This document shows positions 16,510 to 23,513 of a stretch of 64,000 nt of DNA, piece after piece. The first letter of the stretch is position 1, and every line of letters begins with the position of its first letter. The stretch covers positions 3,644,400 to 3,708,399 of the forward strand of contig NZ_CP076718.1 of assembly GCF_011682235.2 (NCBI RefSeq), read 5' to 3'. This DNA is from Rhodocaloribacter litoris. GTDB lineage: Bacteria; Bacteroidota; Rhodothermia; Rhodothermales; ISCAR-4553. The position numbers and the translations under genes were made by a program. Below the pieces are notes generated by a model, which worked only from the letters and a program-made list of their open reading frames with translations, did no database searches and was not told the origin of the DNA.

Positions 16510-17247
16510 TCAAGGGGCCAGGTGCAGGGTGCGCTGTGCGTTCACGAACGCCTCGACGAACGGCTCCGCCGGTGCCTCGACCAGGTCGCGGAAGGGACCC
16601 TGTTGCACGATGCGCCCGGCCCGGAGCAGCACCACCGTGTCGCCGAAGAAAGCCGCCTCGGCCAGGTCGTGCGTGACGAGGACCACCGTCTTCTCGAGCT
16701 GCCGGAAAATCGCGCGCAGGTCGTCCTGGAGGCCGGCCCGGATCATCGGGTCGAGCGCGCCGAGCGGTTCGTCGAGCAGGAGCACGTCCGGGTCGAGCAG
16801 GAGCGCGCGCATGAGCCCGACGCGCTGGCGCTGGCCGCCGGAAAGACGCTCCGGATAGGCGTCGAGACGGTCGAGGGGCAGGTGCACCAGGTCGGCCAGG
16901 GTACGCACCCGCCGGTCGATCCAGGCGGCATCGCGTCCGAGGTGCCGGGCCAGGAGCGTCACGTTCTCGCGGGCGGTCAGATGGGGAAAGAGGCCGCCCT
17001 CCTGGATCACGTACCCCATGCGGTGGCGAAGGGGACGGACGTTCTCCGGGGTCAACGGTGTCCCCTGAAACAGCACCGTGCCCGTTGTGGGACGCACCAG
17101 CCCGATCATCAGTCGCAGCAGGGTGGACTTGCCGCAACCGCTCGGCCCGATGAACACCGTGGTCCGGCCCGGCGCCAGCGTGAGGTTGGTCGGATGGAGT
17201 GCCACGGTTTGCCCGTAGCGCTTCGAGACGTTCTTCAGGGTCAGCAT
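16510..17247 (-). CDS. Osmoprotectant ABC transporter ATP-binding protein
   Basis: This 245-residue ATPase of the OpuCA/ProV type has Walker [10 protein letters not shown], the signature LSGGQRQRVGLMRALL, Walker B VLLLDEPLGALD and the switch His in VLVTHDLAEA. It lacks the C-terminal CBS domains of many ProV/OpuCA proteins, being shorter by about 100 residues or more. It energises uptake by the fused binding-protein/permease encoded 19 bp downstream. The start is ATG 17247 (MLTLKNVSKRYGQ). The 160-bp gap to tRNA-Thr upstream carries divergent promoters. Confidence 0.93.
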   Translation of the reverse strand: MLTLKNVSKRYGQTVALHPTNLTLAPGRTTVFIGPSGCGKSTLLRLMIGLVRPTTGTVLFQGTPLTPENVRPLRHRMGYVIQEGGLFPHLTARENVTLLARHLGRDAAWIDRRVRTLADLVHLPLDRLDAYPERLSGGQRQRVGLMRALLLDPDVLLLDEPLGALDPMIRAGLQDDLRAIFRQLEKTVVLVTHDLAEAAFFGDTVVLLRAGRIVQQGPFRDLVEAPAEPFVEAFVNAQRTLHLAP

Positions 17248-17362
17248 GCAGCCTCTTAAGCAGCCGGCCCATCCGGGTTTCGAAGAAGACCGGTGCGGGT
17301 GAAGAAATAATGAGTACAGGCGGTGAAGCTCGCGTTCGTTCCCCGCGCCGGGATCCCGGACC

Positions 17363-17391
17363 TTGCTCCGGCGTGAGAGAGGCCGTAAATT
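17363..17391 (+). promoter_or_regulatory. Sigma70-like promoter for tRNA-Thr
   Basis: TTGCTC (17363-17368), a 17-nt spacer and TAAATT (17386-17391) lie about 20 bp before the tRNA 5' end. This is the expected spacing for a tRNA leader. Confidence 0.6.
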
Positions 17392-17410
17392 GAAGATCTC
17401 TGATGTACAG

Positions 17411-17483
17411 GCCAACGTAGCTCAGCAGGTAGAGCAGCTCACTCGTAATGAGCAGGTCGCCGGTTCGAGTCCGGCCGTTGGCT
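17411..17483 (+). tRNA. tRNA-Thr (anticodon CGU)
   Basis: A standard 73-nt cloverleaf: acceptor GCCAACG pairs with CGTTGGC, discriminator T, D-arm GCTCAGCAGGTAGAGC, anticodon stem GCTCA/TGAGC with loop CTCGTAA giving anticodon CGT, and T-loop TTCGAGT. CCA is not encoded. Confidence 0.96.
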
Positions 17484-17491
17484 CGCAGCAA

Positions 17492-17528
17492 AACGCCTCC
17501 GACGCACGGCCGGAGGCGTTCTTTTTTT
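17492..17528 (+). terminator. Intrinsic terminator of tRNA-Thr
   Basis: A perfect 10-bp stem (AACGCCTCCG 17492-17501 against CGGAGGCGTT 17511-17520) with a 9-nt loop is followed by CTTTTTTT. It is a classical Rho-independent terminator 8 nt after the tRNA. Confidence 0.92.
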
Positions 17529-17564
17529 CCGGGTGCCCGCTGAATCTGCACCCCTAGCCGGTCT

Positions 17565-18111
17565 GTCAACCAACTTCAGGGCGATTATGCCGCGGCGGAG
17601 TCGCTCCATACGGCGTCGATCGCCCTGCACCGTGCCGCGCCCGATCCCGACCGGGAGGAATTCGCCGCCAGCCTCAACAACCTGGCGCTGGTCTACACCA
17701 ATTTCGGCAAGTACGAAGCCGCCGATTCGCTCTATCAACGAGGTGCTGGACGTGCTCGCCCAACTGTATGGGGAGGTGCATCCCCATATCGCCACGACCC
17801 TCCGGAACAGAGCCATCCTGCAGAAGCAGTCCGGAAACATGGCGGAGTCCGAAGCGCTGTTCCGCGAAGCCCTGGCGATGCACATCGAACTGCAGGGGGA
17901 GGACCACCTGGAGGTGGCACGGAGCCGCAGCCTCCTTGCCGAAGCGCTCATCCAGACCGGGCAGTTCCCCGAGGCCGAGTCGCTTCTGCTGGCCGCCCGC
18001 GCCCGCTTTGAAGCCGACGGGGAAACGGCATGGACGCAACGGGCCTACGAGGCCCTCCGCACCCTCTACCGGGCATGGGGGAAGACGCCCACGGCGATCC
18101 TGCGGGATTAA
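17565..18111 (+). pseudogene. 5'-truncated, frameshifted TPR protein remnant
   Basis: Two overlapping frames together encode kinesin-light-chain-type TPR repeats. In the first (codons in phase with 17577) one reads QGDYAAAESLHTASIALH and SLNNLALVYTNFGKYEAADS up to about 17735. The match then continues in the next frame from about 17737 as VLDVLAQLYGEVHPH, GNMAESEALFREALAMH and TGQFPEAESLLLAAR, ending at TAA 18111. One extra base near 17735 (CAACGAGGTGCTGG) explains the shift. No start codon, signal peptide or N-terminal half is present. The remnant begins about 40 bp after the tRNA-Thr terminator. In this phylum such repeats often form the C-terminal tail of Ser/Thr kinases or sensory proteins. 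Confidence 0.8.
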
Positions 18112-18212
18112 ATGGTGTGATCGGATCGGGGGCGTGTAACCAGGTCTGCGAGGTCGCGTAAGGCCAGAGCATGTATCGTAATCGTGTTTCACCTTTACCT
18201 CTGGAAAACGCA

Positions 18213-18644
18213 ATGATTCCTCCGCGGTCCCTGATGCGAACAGCCGTTTTCATCCTCGCCCTGGTGCTTCTGACGGGATGTGCCAGCACGGGCGTATTCA
18301 ACGCCGCCAACCTGACCAACGTGGAGCTTTCGGGGGACAACTACCGGGTGGTGGCCACGAACGTGTACGGTGAAGCCTCGGCGGCCTATCTGCTCGGCTT
18401 CAGCGTCGCACAGCGCGGGGAGATGCAGACCCTGGCGCTGATCCCGCTCGGCGGCAACCGCCTGCTCTACAAGGCCGCGCTGGAAAACCTGTGGCAGCGT
18501 TTTGCCGAGACGCATGGCCGCGTCGAGGGGCGGAGCCTGGCGCTGGTCAATGTGCGCTTCGATGCCGACGCGCAAAACGTGCTTTTCCTCTACACGAAGC
18601 CGACGATCTCCGTACGCGCCGACGTCGTCGAATTCATCCGGTGA
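18213..18644 (+). CDS. Small lipoprotein, DUF6567-like
   Basis: This 143-residue protein has a lipoprotein signal peptide (VFILALVLLTGC). The mature domain has features like the DUF6567 family (LTNVELSGDNYRVVATNVYGEASAAYLLG, then LLYKAALENLW). It contains a small-residue-rich central helix. It is probably anchored to the outer membrane on the periplasmic side. The start at 18213 is chosen from several in-frame ATGs (18171, 18213, 18234); 18234 begins right at the signal peptide. No function is established. It follows the TPR remnant on the same strand. Confidence 0.72.
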   Translation: MIPPRSLMRTAVFILALVLLTGCASTGVFNAANLTNVELSGDNYRVVATNVYGEASAAYLLGFSVAQRGEMQTLALIPLGGNRLLYKAALENLWQRFAETHGRVEGRSLALVNVRFDADAQNVLFLYTKPTISVRADVVEFIR

Positions 18645-18751
18645 CGAAGGCCGGACCGGCAGGGCACCCCGGAGCCGGTTCCGCTTCATCCCTTCATGCC
18701 CGGACCCCTCCGGTATTGCCCGGAGGCGTTTCTCCTTTCCGCGTTTCCTCC

Positions 18752-18793
18752 TTGACAGAAGGCCGGTGTGTCTCATAAATTTAGGAGTCCTAA
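18752..18793 (+). promoter_or_regulatory. Promoter with palindromic operator TTAGGAGTCCTAA
   Basis: TTGACA (18752-18757), an 18-nt spacer and TAAATT (18776-18781) form a near-consensus sigma70 promoter. The -10 runs directly into the perfect palindrome TTAGGA-G-TCCTAA (18781-18793). The half-site with its flank, AATTTAGGAGT, recurs at the promoter of the nearby MarR gene (20233-20243, minus strand). This makes it a likely operator for that regulator. Confidence 0.7.
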
Positions 18794-18819
18794 TAAAAAT
18801 CAACCCGACCTGTTTCGCC

Positions 18820-19560
18820 ATGCGTCGCACGTATCCGCGTTTGCTCATGATGATCGGCCTCGTCGCCTTCACTGCTCACGAACCGGTGTTTGCCCAGCCG
18901 GCCCTCGATCCGCCGGCGGCGACCGCCGACCTCGACCTCACGGCCGTGCGGGTGCGCCACCTGACCGACCTGGGGGTGCTCGTTTTCGAGCAGGAAGTGG
19001 CCGGGACGGCCGGGGCGACGGTGCCCGAAGCCGCCGGCCGGCTCGACGGGGCGCCTGTTCTCGGCTACGTCTTCCCGACCACCCTGGCCCCGGAGGACGT
19101 GGGCTTTGCCCCGGGCGAAGGGGTGGTGGCGCTCGCCGCCACGTCGCACCCGGATTTCGACGACACGCCCCTCTGGGACGAGAACGGCGACCGGATTTAC
19201 GACAACGACGGCCGGATCTACCACACGCACTGGGTGGTGCTCATCCCCGATGAGCGGGTGCCCGGAGGGCTGGCCGTGAAGGAGACGAAGCGGGTTCAGG
19301 AGGACCTCCCGCCCACGGCACCCGGCATGCCGATGTACCTGGATTCCCCGGGGTTCGCCGTGCTGCTGCGGGGTAAGGTGCTCCGGATTCCCGTGCCGGT
19401 GGACCGCGTCGGCGGGCGGACGGACTTCCGGTTCGACGGGGTAACGGCCTATATGCAGGTCAACCAGTCCGATCCGAACCGGCCGCTGCTCGGGGTTTAC
19501 CGGGTGTACGAGGTACTCTCGGGCGACCTCAGCCTGCCTTACGCCATCACGCAGGAGTGA
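18820..19560 (+). CDS. Secreted protein of unknown function, probable MarR target
   Basis: The 246-residue protein has a signal peptide (LLMMIGLVAFTAHEPVFA), so it should be periplasmic or secreted. I do not recognise the family. Visible features are a V-rich domain with TDLGVLVFEQEV, a conserved-looking acidic/His patch FDDTPLWDENGDRIYDND followed by RIYHTHWVVL, and a C-terminal YRVYEVLSGDL. The Asp/Asn-rich stretch DENGDRIYDNDGR is reminiscent of a calcium-binding loop. The ATG at 18820 follows a strong promoter with a palindromic operator. It converges on the MarR gene with a 21-bp gap, and the shared operator suggests MarR controls it. Confidence 0.75.
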   Translation: MRRTYPRLLMMIGLVAFTAHEPVFAQPALDPPAATADLDLTAVRVRHLTDLGVLVFEQEVAGTAGATVPEAAGRLDGAPVLGYVFPTTLAPEDVGFAPGEGVVALAATSHPDFDDTPLWDENGDRIYDNDGRIYHTHWVVLIPDERVPGGLAVKETKRVQEDLPPTAPGMPMYLDSPGFAVLLRGKVLRIPVPVDRVGGRTDFRFDGVTAYMQVNQSDPNRPLLGVYRVYEVLSGDLSLPYAITQE

Positions 19561-19581
19561 GCCCGGTTGCCGGGATGCGTG

Positions 19582-20211
19582 TCAGCCGGAAGCCGGCTCG
19601 TGCTCGGGGCAGTCGAGGCGGAGCTGGTGGAGGCGGAGCGGCCGGTCCAGCAGACGGCAGTGGTGGGGCGCGTCCGGATCGTCGTGGCGGTCCGGTGCGA
19701 AGAAGCGGCACGTGAGGCACATCCGCGCCACGGTGATCACCCCGGCGTCGTGAAGATGGGCGATGAGGTTCATGAGGAAGCGCATCACCGGCAGCTTTTC
19801 GGCGTCGGTGTAGCCGGCGAGGTACGCCTGCAGGGCGCCGGCCCAGCCGGCAAGACGGCCGGCGGTCTCCCGGCCGGCCGGTGTCAACGCGAGGAGGCGG
19901 GCACGCCGGTCGTCCGGGTCCGGGACCCGCGAGAGGAGCCCTTTCGCCGCCAGCGTGCGCACGGCGTCGCTGACCGTGGCAGGGGTCAGGTCGAACCGCC
20001 GGGCGAGGTCCCCGATCCGGCACGTCCCGCCGGGAAGGAAGCGCAGGTAGACGAGGAACTGGATCTGGATCGGGCTCAGCCCGGTCTCGGTGGCGACTTC
20101 CCACAGCAGGACCCGGAACGCCTGGCTCAGGCGCTCCAGCGCCGCCACGATCTTGGCGTCGACGTGCTCGTGCTGCGCTTCGGGGTCGAAGGGAGAGAAG
20201 GTTCCCGGCAT
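19582..20211 (-). CDS. MarR-family regulator with C-terminal Cys/His cluster
   Basis: A 209-residue winged-helix repressor. The helix-turn-helix lies at about 64-88 (CRIGDLARRFDLTPATVSDAVRTL), with the wing PDPDDRRARLLALTPAG following. Unlike standard MarR proteins (about 140-150 residues) it has a tail with Cys165, Cys168, Cys185 and Cys201 plus His183/184 and His204. This arrangement could bind zinc or an iron-sulfur cluster, or sense redox state. The tail motif ends LRLDCPEH. Its own promoter carries the same AATTTAGGAGT box as the convergent gene at 18820, implying autoregulation. The inducer is unknown. Confidence 0.88.
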   Translation of the reverse strand: MPGTFSPFDPEAQHEHVDAKIVAALERLSQAFRVLLWEVATETGLSPIQIQFLVYLRFLPGGTCRIGDLARRFDLTPATVSDAVRTLAAKGLLSRVPDPDDRRARLLALTPAGRETAGRLAGWAGALQAYLAGYTDAEKLPVMRFLMNLIAHLHDAGVITVARMCLTCRFFAPDRHDDPDAPHHCRLLDRPLRLHQLRLDCPEHEPASG

Positions 20212-20232
20212 GCCGTTTTCGAATTGATTTGC

Positions 20233-20267
20233 ACTCCTAAATTAATGAATCGGCCTGCGGGGGGCAA
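20233..20267 (-). promoter_or_regulatory. MarR gene promoter with AATTTAGGAGT operator half-site
   Basis: On the minus strand, TTGCCC (20262-20267), a 17-nt spacer and TAATTT (20239-20244) form a promoter. The -10 overlaps AATTTAGGAGT (20233-20243), which matches the left part of the operator at 18778-18788. The placement at -10 is the same in both promoters, which is what repression by one protein would need. Confidence 0.6.
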
Positions 20268-20357
20268 GGGAGGCATGCGATGCCGGAGTATGACCGGTTC
20301 CCGGAGGCCGGCAGGCCTGATCGGCAAAAAAATCTCCGGAACCCGTAACGTCCCCCG

Positions 20358-20383
20358 GTTATATAACACAATGGTTATACAAC
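20358..20383 (+). promoter_or_regulatory. Candidate ArsR operator/promoter of mer operon
   Basis: A perfect palindrome GTTATATAAC (20358-20367) is followed 16 bp later by the near copy GTTATACAAC (20374-20383). They form an AT-rich island in GC-rich DNA just before the ArsR gene. Its position and symmetry fit an ArsR/SmtB-type operator overlapping the -10 region. Confidence 0.6.
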
Positions 20384-20410
20384 GGTATGTCACACCAGCG
20401 AGCTGGAGCC

Positions 20411-20818
20411 ATGGGAAGCCGGGAGGTCAACGACCGTACCTGTATTCGCAAGCAGGTCGATCCGCGGAAGCTCGAACACCTCCGTCAGGAGGCCTACGCC
20501 AACGATCATCTGGTGGCGCTGGCGGCGTTCATGTCCGCCGCGAGCAACGAGACGCGGCTGCGGATGCTTTACGTGCTCTGGCGGGCCGGGGAGCTCTGCG
20601 TGTGCGACCTGGCCGACGTCTTCGAGATCACCCAGCCGGCCGTCTCGCGTCACCTGAAGATCCTGCGCGAGAAGGCGCTCGTCGAGGCGCGGCGTGATGC
20701 GCAGACGATCTACTACCGGGTCTGCACCGACAACCCGTTCGCCCGGCTGCTCGTCGGTTTTTTCGAAGCCCGCGAAGCCGATCGTATCACCCTCAACCTG
20801 AAGGACCTTTTGCCATGA
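20411..20818 (+). CDS. ArsR/SmtB-family metalloregulator of the mer operon
   Basis: This 135-residue repressor has the ArsR winged helix. The alpha-3 metal motif ELCVCDL supplies Cys63 and Cys65, and TCIRKQ near the N-terminus supplies Cys11. The recognition helix is ITQPAVSRHLKILREKALV. These three cysteines could form a thiolate site for Hg(II), As(III), Cd(II) or Pb(II). Its 3' end overlaps the MerT-MerP start by 4 bp (ATGA), so it is first in the operon. Start 20411 has GGAG upstream; 20387 is an in-frame alternative that would lie within the likely promoter. In this operon ArsR takes the place of the usual MerR. Confidence 0.9.
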   Translation: MGSREVNDRTCIRKQVDPRKLEHLRQEAYANDHLVALAAFMSAASNETRLRMLYVLWRAGELCVCDLADVFEITQPAVSRHLKILREKALVEARRDAQTIYYRVCTDNPFARLLVGFFEAREADRITLNLKDLLP

Positions 20819-21414
20819 GTGACGAAAATCGGAAGACCACGTGGGGCCTTGCGGCGGCCCTTGGTGCGGCCGTGGCCGCCTCGGCCTGCTGCACCCTCCC
20901 GCTGCTGCTGGTGGCCCTGGGTGTCGGCGGGGCCTGGATTGGCACCCTGACGGCCCTGGAGCCTTACCGACCGGTCTTTATCGTGCTGGCGCTCGGGGCC
21001 CTCGGCTATGCCGGCTACCGGGAGTGGCGCATGAGCCGGGGGCCGGATTGCGACTGTGAGGTGTCGATGCAGGACCGGTTGCGCCGGACCCTGCTCGGCC
21101 TGGGGCTTGTGGCCGTGCTCGGGCTGATCGCCTCACCCTGGATCATCGGTGCCGTGGCCGATACCGGTAGCGTGGCTGCAGCGAGCACGCAGACCGAACA
21201 GGTGGTGCTCGAGGTCGAAGGGATGACGTGCGCCGCGTGCAACGTGACCGTCCAGAAGGCACTCACCAACCTGGACGGGGTGAAAGAAGCCCGGGTGACC
21301 TTCACACCGCCGCAGGCCGTTGTCACCTACGACCCGTCCCGCGTGACCGTGGACGACCTGGTCCGTGCCACCACGAACGTGGGTTATCCCTCGAAACCCA
21401 AACAAGGAGCCTGA
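20815..21414 (+). CDS. MerT-MerP fusion mercury transporter
   Basis: This 199-residue protein fuses a MerT-like membrane domain to a MerP-like domain. MerT part: three transmembrane segments, the vicinal Cys25-Cys26 pair in TM1 (ASACCTLP), and a cytoplasmic DCDC pair near residue 80. The heavy-metal-associated domain (about 132-195) has GMTCAACNVTVQKAL. MerT moves Hg(II) across the inner membrane to MerA. The fused domain probably collects or hands over the ion. It overlaps the ArsR stop by 4 bp. The next gene starts 1 bp after its stop codon. Confidence 0.92.
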   Translation: MSDENRKTTWGLAAALGAAVAASACCTLPLLLVALGVGGAWIGTLTALEPYRPVFIVLALGALGYAGYREWRMSRGPDCDCEVSMQDRLRRTLLGLGLVAVLGLIASPWIIGAVADTGSVAAASTQTEQVVLEVEGMTCAACNVTVQKALTNLDGVKEARVTFTPPQAVVTYDPSRVTVDDLVRATTNVGYPSKPKQGA

Positions 21415-21415
21415 C

Positions 21416-21784
21416 ATGAACACGAGCAGAGGACGTCGCCGGGTGCTTCCGGGCGGCCTCGCGGCGGCCGTGGTGGCGCTCTGTTGCGTCGTGCCGTTGC
21501 CGGGCCTGATCCCGGCCGCCCGGCCGGCGGTGCCTGCCGAAGCGGGTCTCAAGGTGGCGGTCTTCTCCATCGAAAGCCCGTTCTGCAGCGGCTGTGTCGC
21601 GGGTCTGAAAGCCACCGTAGGTGAGCTTGAAGGGGTGAAAGAGGTGGCGGTGGACGTGGAAAACCACCGGTTGATCGTCACCTTCGACGAAGCCGGGCGG
21701 ACGGTCGAGGCGTTGCAGCAGGCCATCGTCGAAGCGACTTCCTTCAAGATCCGGCTCATCGAGGTCCGGAAAGCAACGGGCTGA
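21416..21784 (+). CDS. Periplasmic MerP-like heavy-metal-associated protein
   Basis: A 122-residue secreted protein with signal peptide (GGLAAAVVALCCVVPL) and one HMA-type domain. The metal site reads SPFCSGCVAGLK instead of the usual GMTCxxC. Ferredoxin-like strands follow (VKEVAVDVENHRLIVTFDEAGRTVEAL). It would bind Hg(II) outside the inner membrane and pass it to the MerT-MerP fusion. ATG 21416 is used with AAGGAG upstream. It lies between the transporter and merA, so the operon has a second MerP-type domain in addition to the fused one. Confidence 0.88.
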   Translation: MNTSRGRRRVLPGGLAAAVVALCCVVPLPGLIPAARPAVPAEAGLKVAVFSIESPFCSGCVAGLKATVGELEGVKEVAVDVENHRLIVTFDEAGRTVEALQQAIVEATSFKIRLIEVRKATG

Positions 21785-21832
21785 TATCGGGCCAGGAATC
21801 TTGCATACCATGCACCGGGAATCTTTCATACC

Positions 21833-23500
21833 ATGCAACAGACGATCGTACTCGAGATCAAGGAGATGACGTGCAGCGGGTGTGCGCGTCACGTCACAAA
21901 GGCCCTGCAAGGCGTTTCGGGGGTGGAGGGGGTGATGCTGCCGGGCTGGGAGGCCGGCCGGGCGCAGGTGCGCGTGGCGGCGGGCGTCACGCCGGAGCGG
22001 CTCGTGGAGGCCGTCGCGCAGGCCGGGTACCGGGCGGGCGTGGTGGACGTCCGGGCAGCGGGGCGTCCGCCCGCGCCGGCGTCGCAGGGCGACGGGGCGT
22101 CGACCTACGACCTCGCCATCCTCGGCGGCGGGTCGGCGGCCTTCGCGGCGGCGCTCAAGGCCTCCGAGCTGGGGGGGCGCGTCGTGATCGTCAACGACGG
22201 GTTGCCGATCGGCGGGACGTGTGTCAACGTCGGCTGTGTGCCGTCGAAGGCGCTCATCCGTGCCGCCGAGCAGGTCCATCGCGCCGCGCGTTCGCCGTTC
22301 GATGGCATTGCCACCACGGCCCGCGTCGCCGACTTTGCCGCCGTCACCGGGCAGGTCCGCACGCTGGTGCAGGCGCTCCGGCAGCACAAATACGTGGACG
22401 TGGCGGCGGCCGACCCGAACGTCACGATCCTCGAAGGCCGGGGGCGGCTGGCGGCTCCCGGCGTGGTCGAGGTGAACGGGCGGGTGCTCCGGGCGAAGAA
22501 CGTGCTCATTGCCACCGGGGCCCGGACGGCCGTGCCGCCGATCCCCGGCCTGGACACGGTCGAGGTGCTCACGAACGAGACGGTCTTCGGGCTGGACACC
22601 CTGCCGGCGCACCTGATCGTCATCGGCGGCGGGTACATCGGAGTGGAGACGGCCCAGGCCTTCCGCCGCCTCGGCAGCGAGGTGACGGTCGTCGACCTGC
22701 TGCCCCGCATCCTCGACCTGGCCGGTGAGGAGCTGTCCGGGGGCCTGCAGGCGTATCTGGAAGCGGAAGGGATCCGGTTCGTGCTCGAAGCCCGGGTGCA
22801 GCAGGTGCGCCGCGAGGGAGCCGGCGTGCTCGTCGCCGTCGAGACCGGCGGGCGGCGGCACGAACTCCGGGGCAGCCACCTGTTTCTGGCCACCGGGCGG
22901 CGGGGCAACACGGAGGACCTCGGCCTCGAAGCGCTCGGCATCGCGACCGACCGCGCGGGCTTCCTGCAGGTAGACGATTCCCTGCGGACCGCCGTGCCGA
23001 CCGTCTTCGGTGCGGGCGACGTCATCGGCGGCGAGATGTTCGTCTACACGGCGGCCTATGAGGGCAGCCTGGCGGCCGAGAACGCCCTGAAGGGCTATCA
23101 CCTCCGGCGCGACTACACGGCGCTGCCCTGGGTGGTCTTCACCGATCCGCAGGTGGCCGGGGTGGGGATGGACGAGAGGGAGGCCGGGGCGGCCGGTCTC
23201 CCGTACGAGGTCGCCCGGTTGCCGCTCGACCAGGTGCCCCGTGCGCTGGCCGCCCGCGACACGCGCGGGTTCGTCAAGCTCATCCGCCATGCCGAGACGG
23301 ATGTGCTGCTGGGGGCCCGCATCCTGGCGCCCGAGGGGGGCGAGCTGCTCATGGAGCTGGCCCTGGCCGTCAGGTACGGCATCCCCGTGCGGGAGCTGGC
23401 CGCGGCGTTCCATCCGTACCTGACCCTGTCCGAGGCCGTCAAGCTGGCGGCCATCACCTTCGGCAAGGACGTCAGCAAGCTGAGTTGTTGTGCGGCGTGA
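21833..23500 (+). CDS. merA: Mercuric reductase MerA with N-terminal HMA domain
   Basis: The 555-residue flavoenzyme reduces Hg(II) to Hg(0) with NADPH in the cytoplasm. An N-terminal HMA domain (residues 1-70) has MTCSGC (Cys14, Cys17). The pyridine nucleotide-disulfide oxidoreductase core follows, with FAD-binding ILGGGSAAFAAALKA, the redox pair Cys130/Cys135 in GGTCVNVGCVPSK, NADPH-binding VIGGGYIGVETAQAF and FAD-binding FGAGDV. The C-terminal vicinal Cys552-Cys553 pair (KLSCCAA) is specific to MerA. It is the last gene of the arsR-merTP-merP-merA operon. The 48-bp gap before it contains a direct repeat of sequence around TTGCATACCATGCA / TTTCATACCATGCA. Confidence 0.97.
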   Translation: MQQTIVLEIKEMTCSGCARHVTKALQGVSGVEGVMLPGWEAGRAQVRVAAGVTPERLVEAVAQAGYRAGVVDVRAAGRPPAPASQGDGASTYDLAILGGGSAAFAAALKASELGGRVVIVNDGLPIGGTCVNVGCVPSKALIRAAEQVHRAARSPFDGIATTARVADFAAVTGQVRTLVQALRQHKYVDVAAADPNVTILEGRGRLAAPGVVEVNGRVLRAKNVLIATGARTAVPPIPGLDTVEVLTNETVFGLDTLPAHLIVIGGGYIGVETAQAFRRLGSEVTVVDLLPRILDLAGEELSGGLQAYLEAEGIRFVLEARVQQVRREGAGVLVAVETGGRRHELRGSHLFLATGRRGNTEDLGLEALGIATDRAGFLQVDDSLRTAVPTVFGAGDVIGGEMFVYTAAYEGSLAAENALKGYHLRRDYTALPWVVFTDPQVAGVGMDEREAGAAGLPYEVARLPLDQVPRALAARDTRGFVKLIRHAETDVLLGARILAPEGGELLMELALAVRYGIPVRELAAAFHPYLTLSEAVKLAAITFGKDVSKLSCCAA

Positions 23501-23513
23501 GCACGTACGGGGC

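Noticed and set aside
17411-17528. tRNA-Thr as an integration site with att duplication
   Set aside because: No second copy of the tRNA 3' end was found downstream in the window, and no integrase gene is present.
21323-23413. Minus-strand 696-codon open frame opposite merA
   Set aside because: merA is unambiguous on the plus strand. The antisense frame is His/Arg/Asp-rich without any motif.
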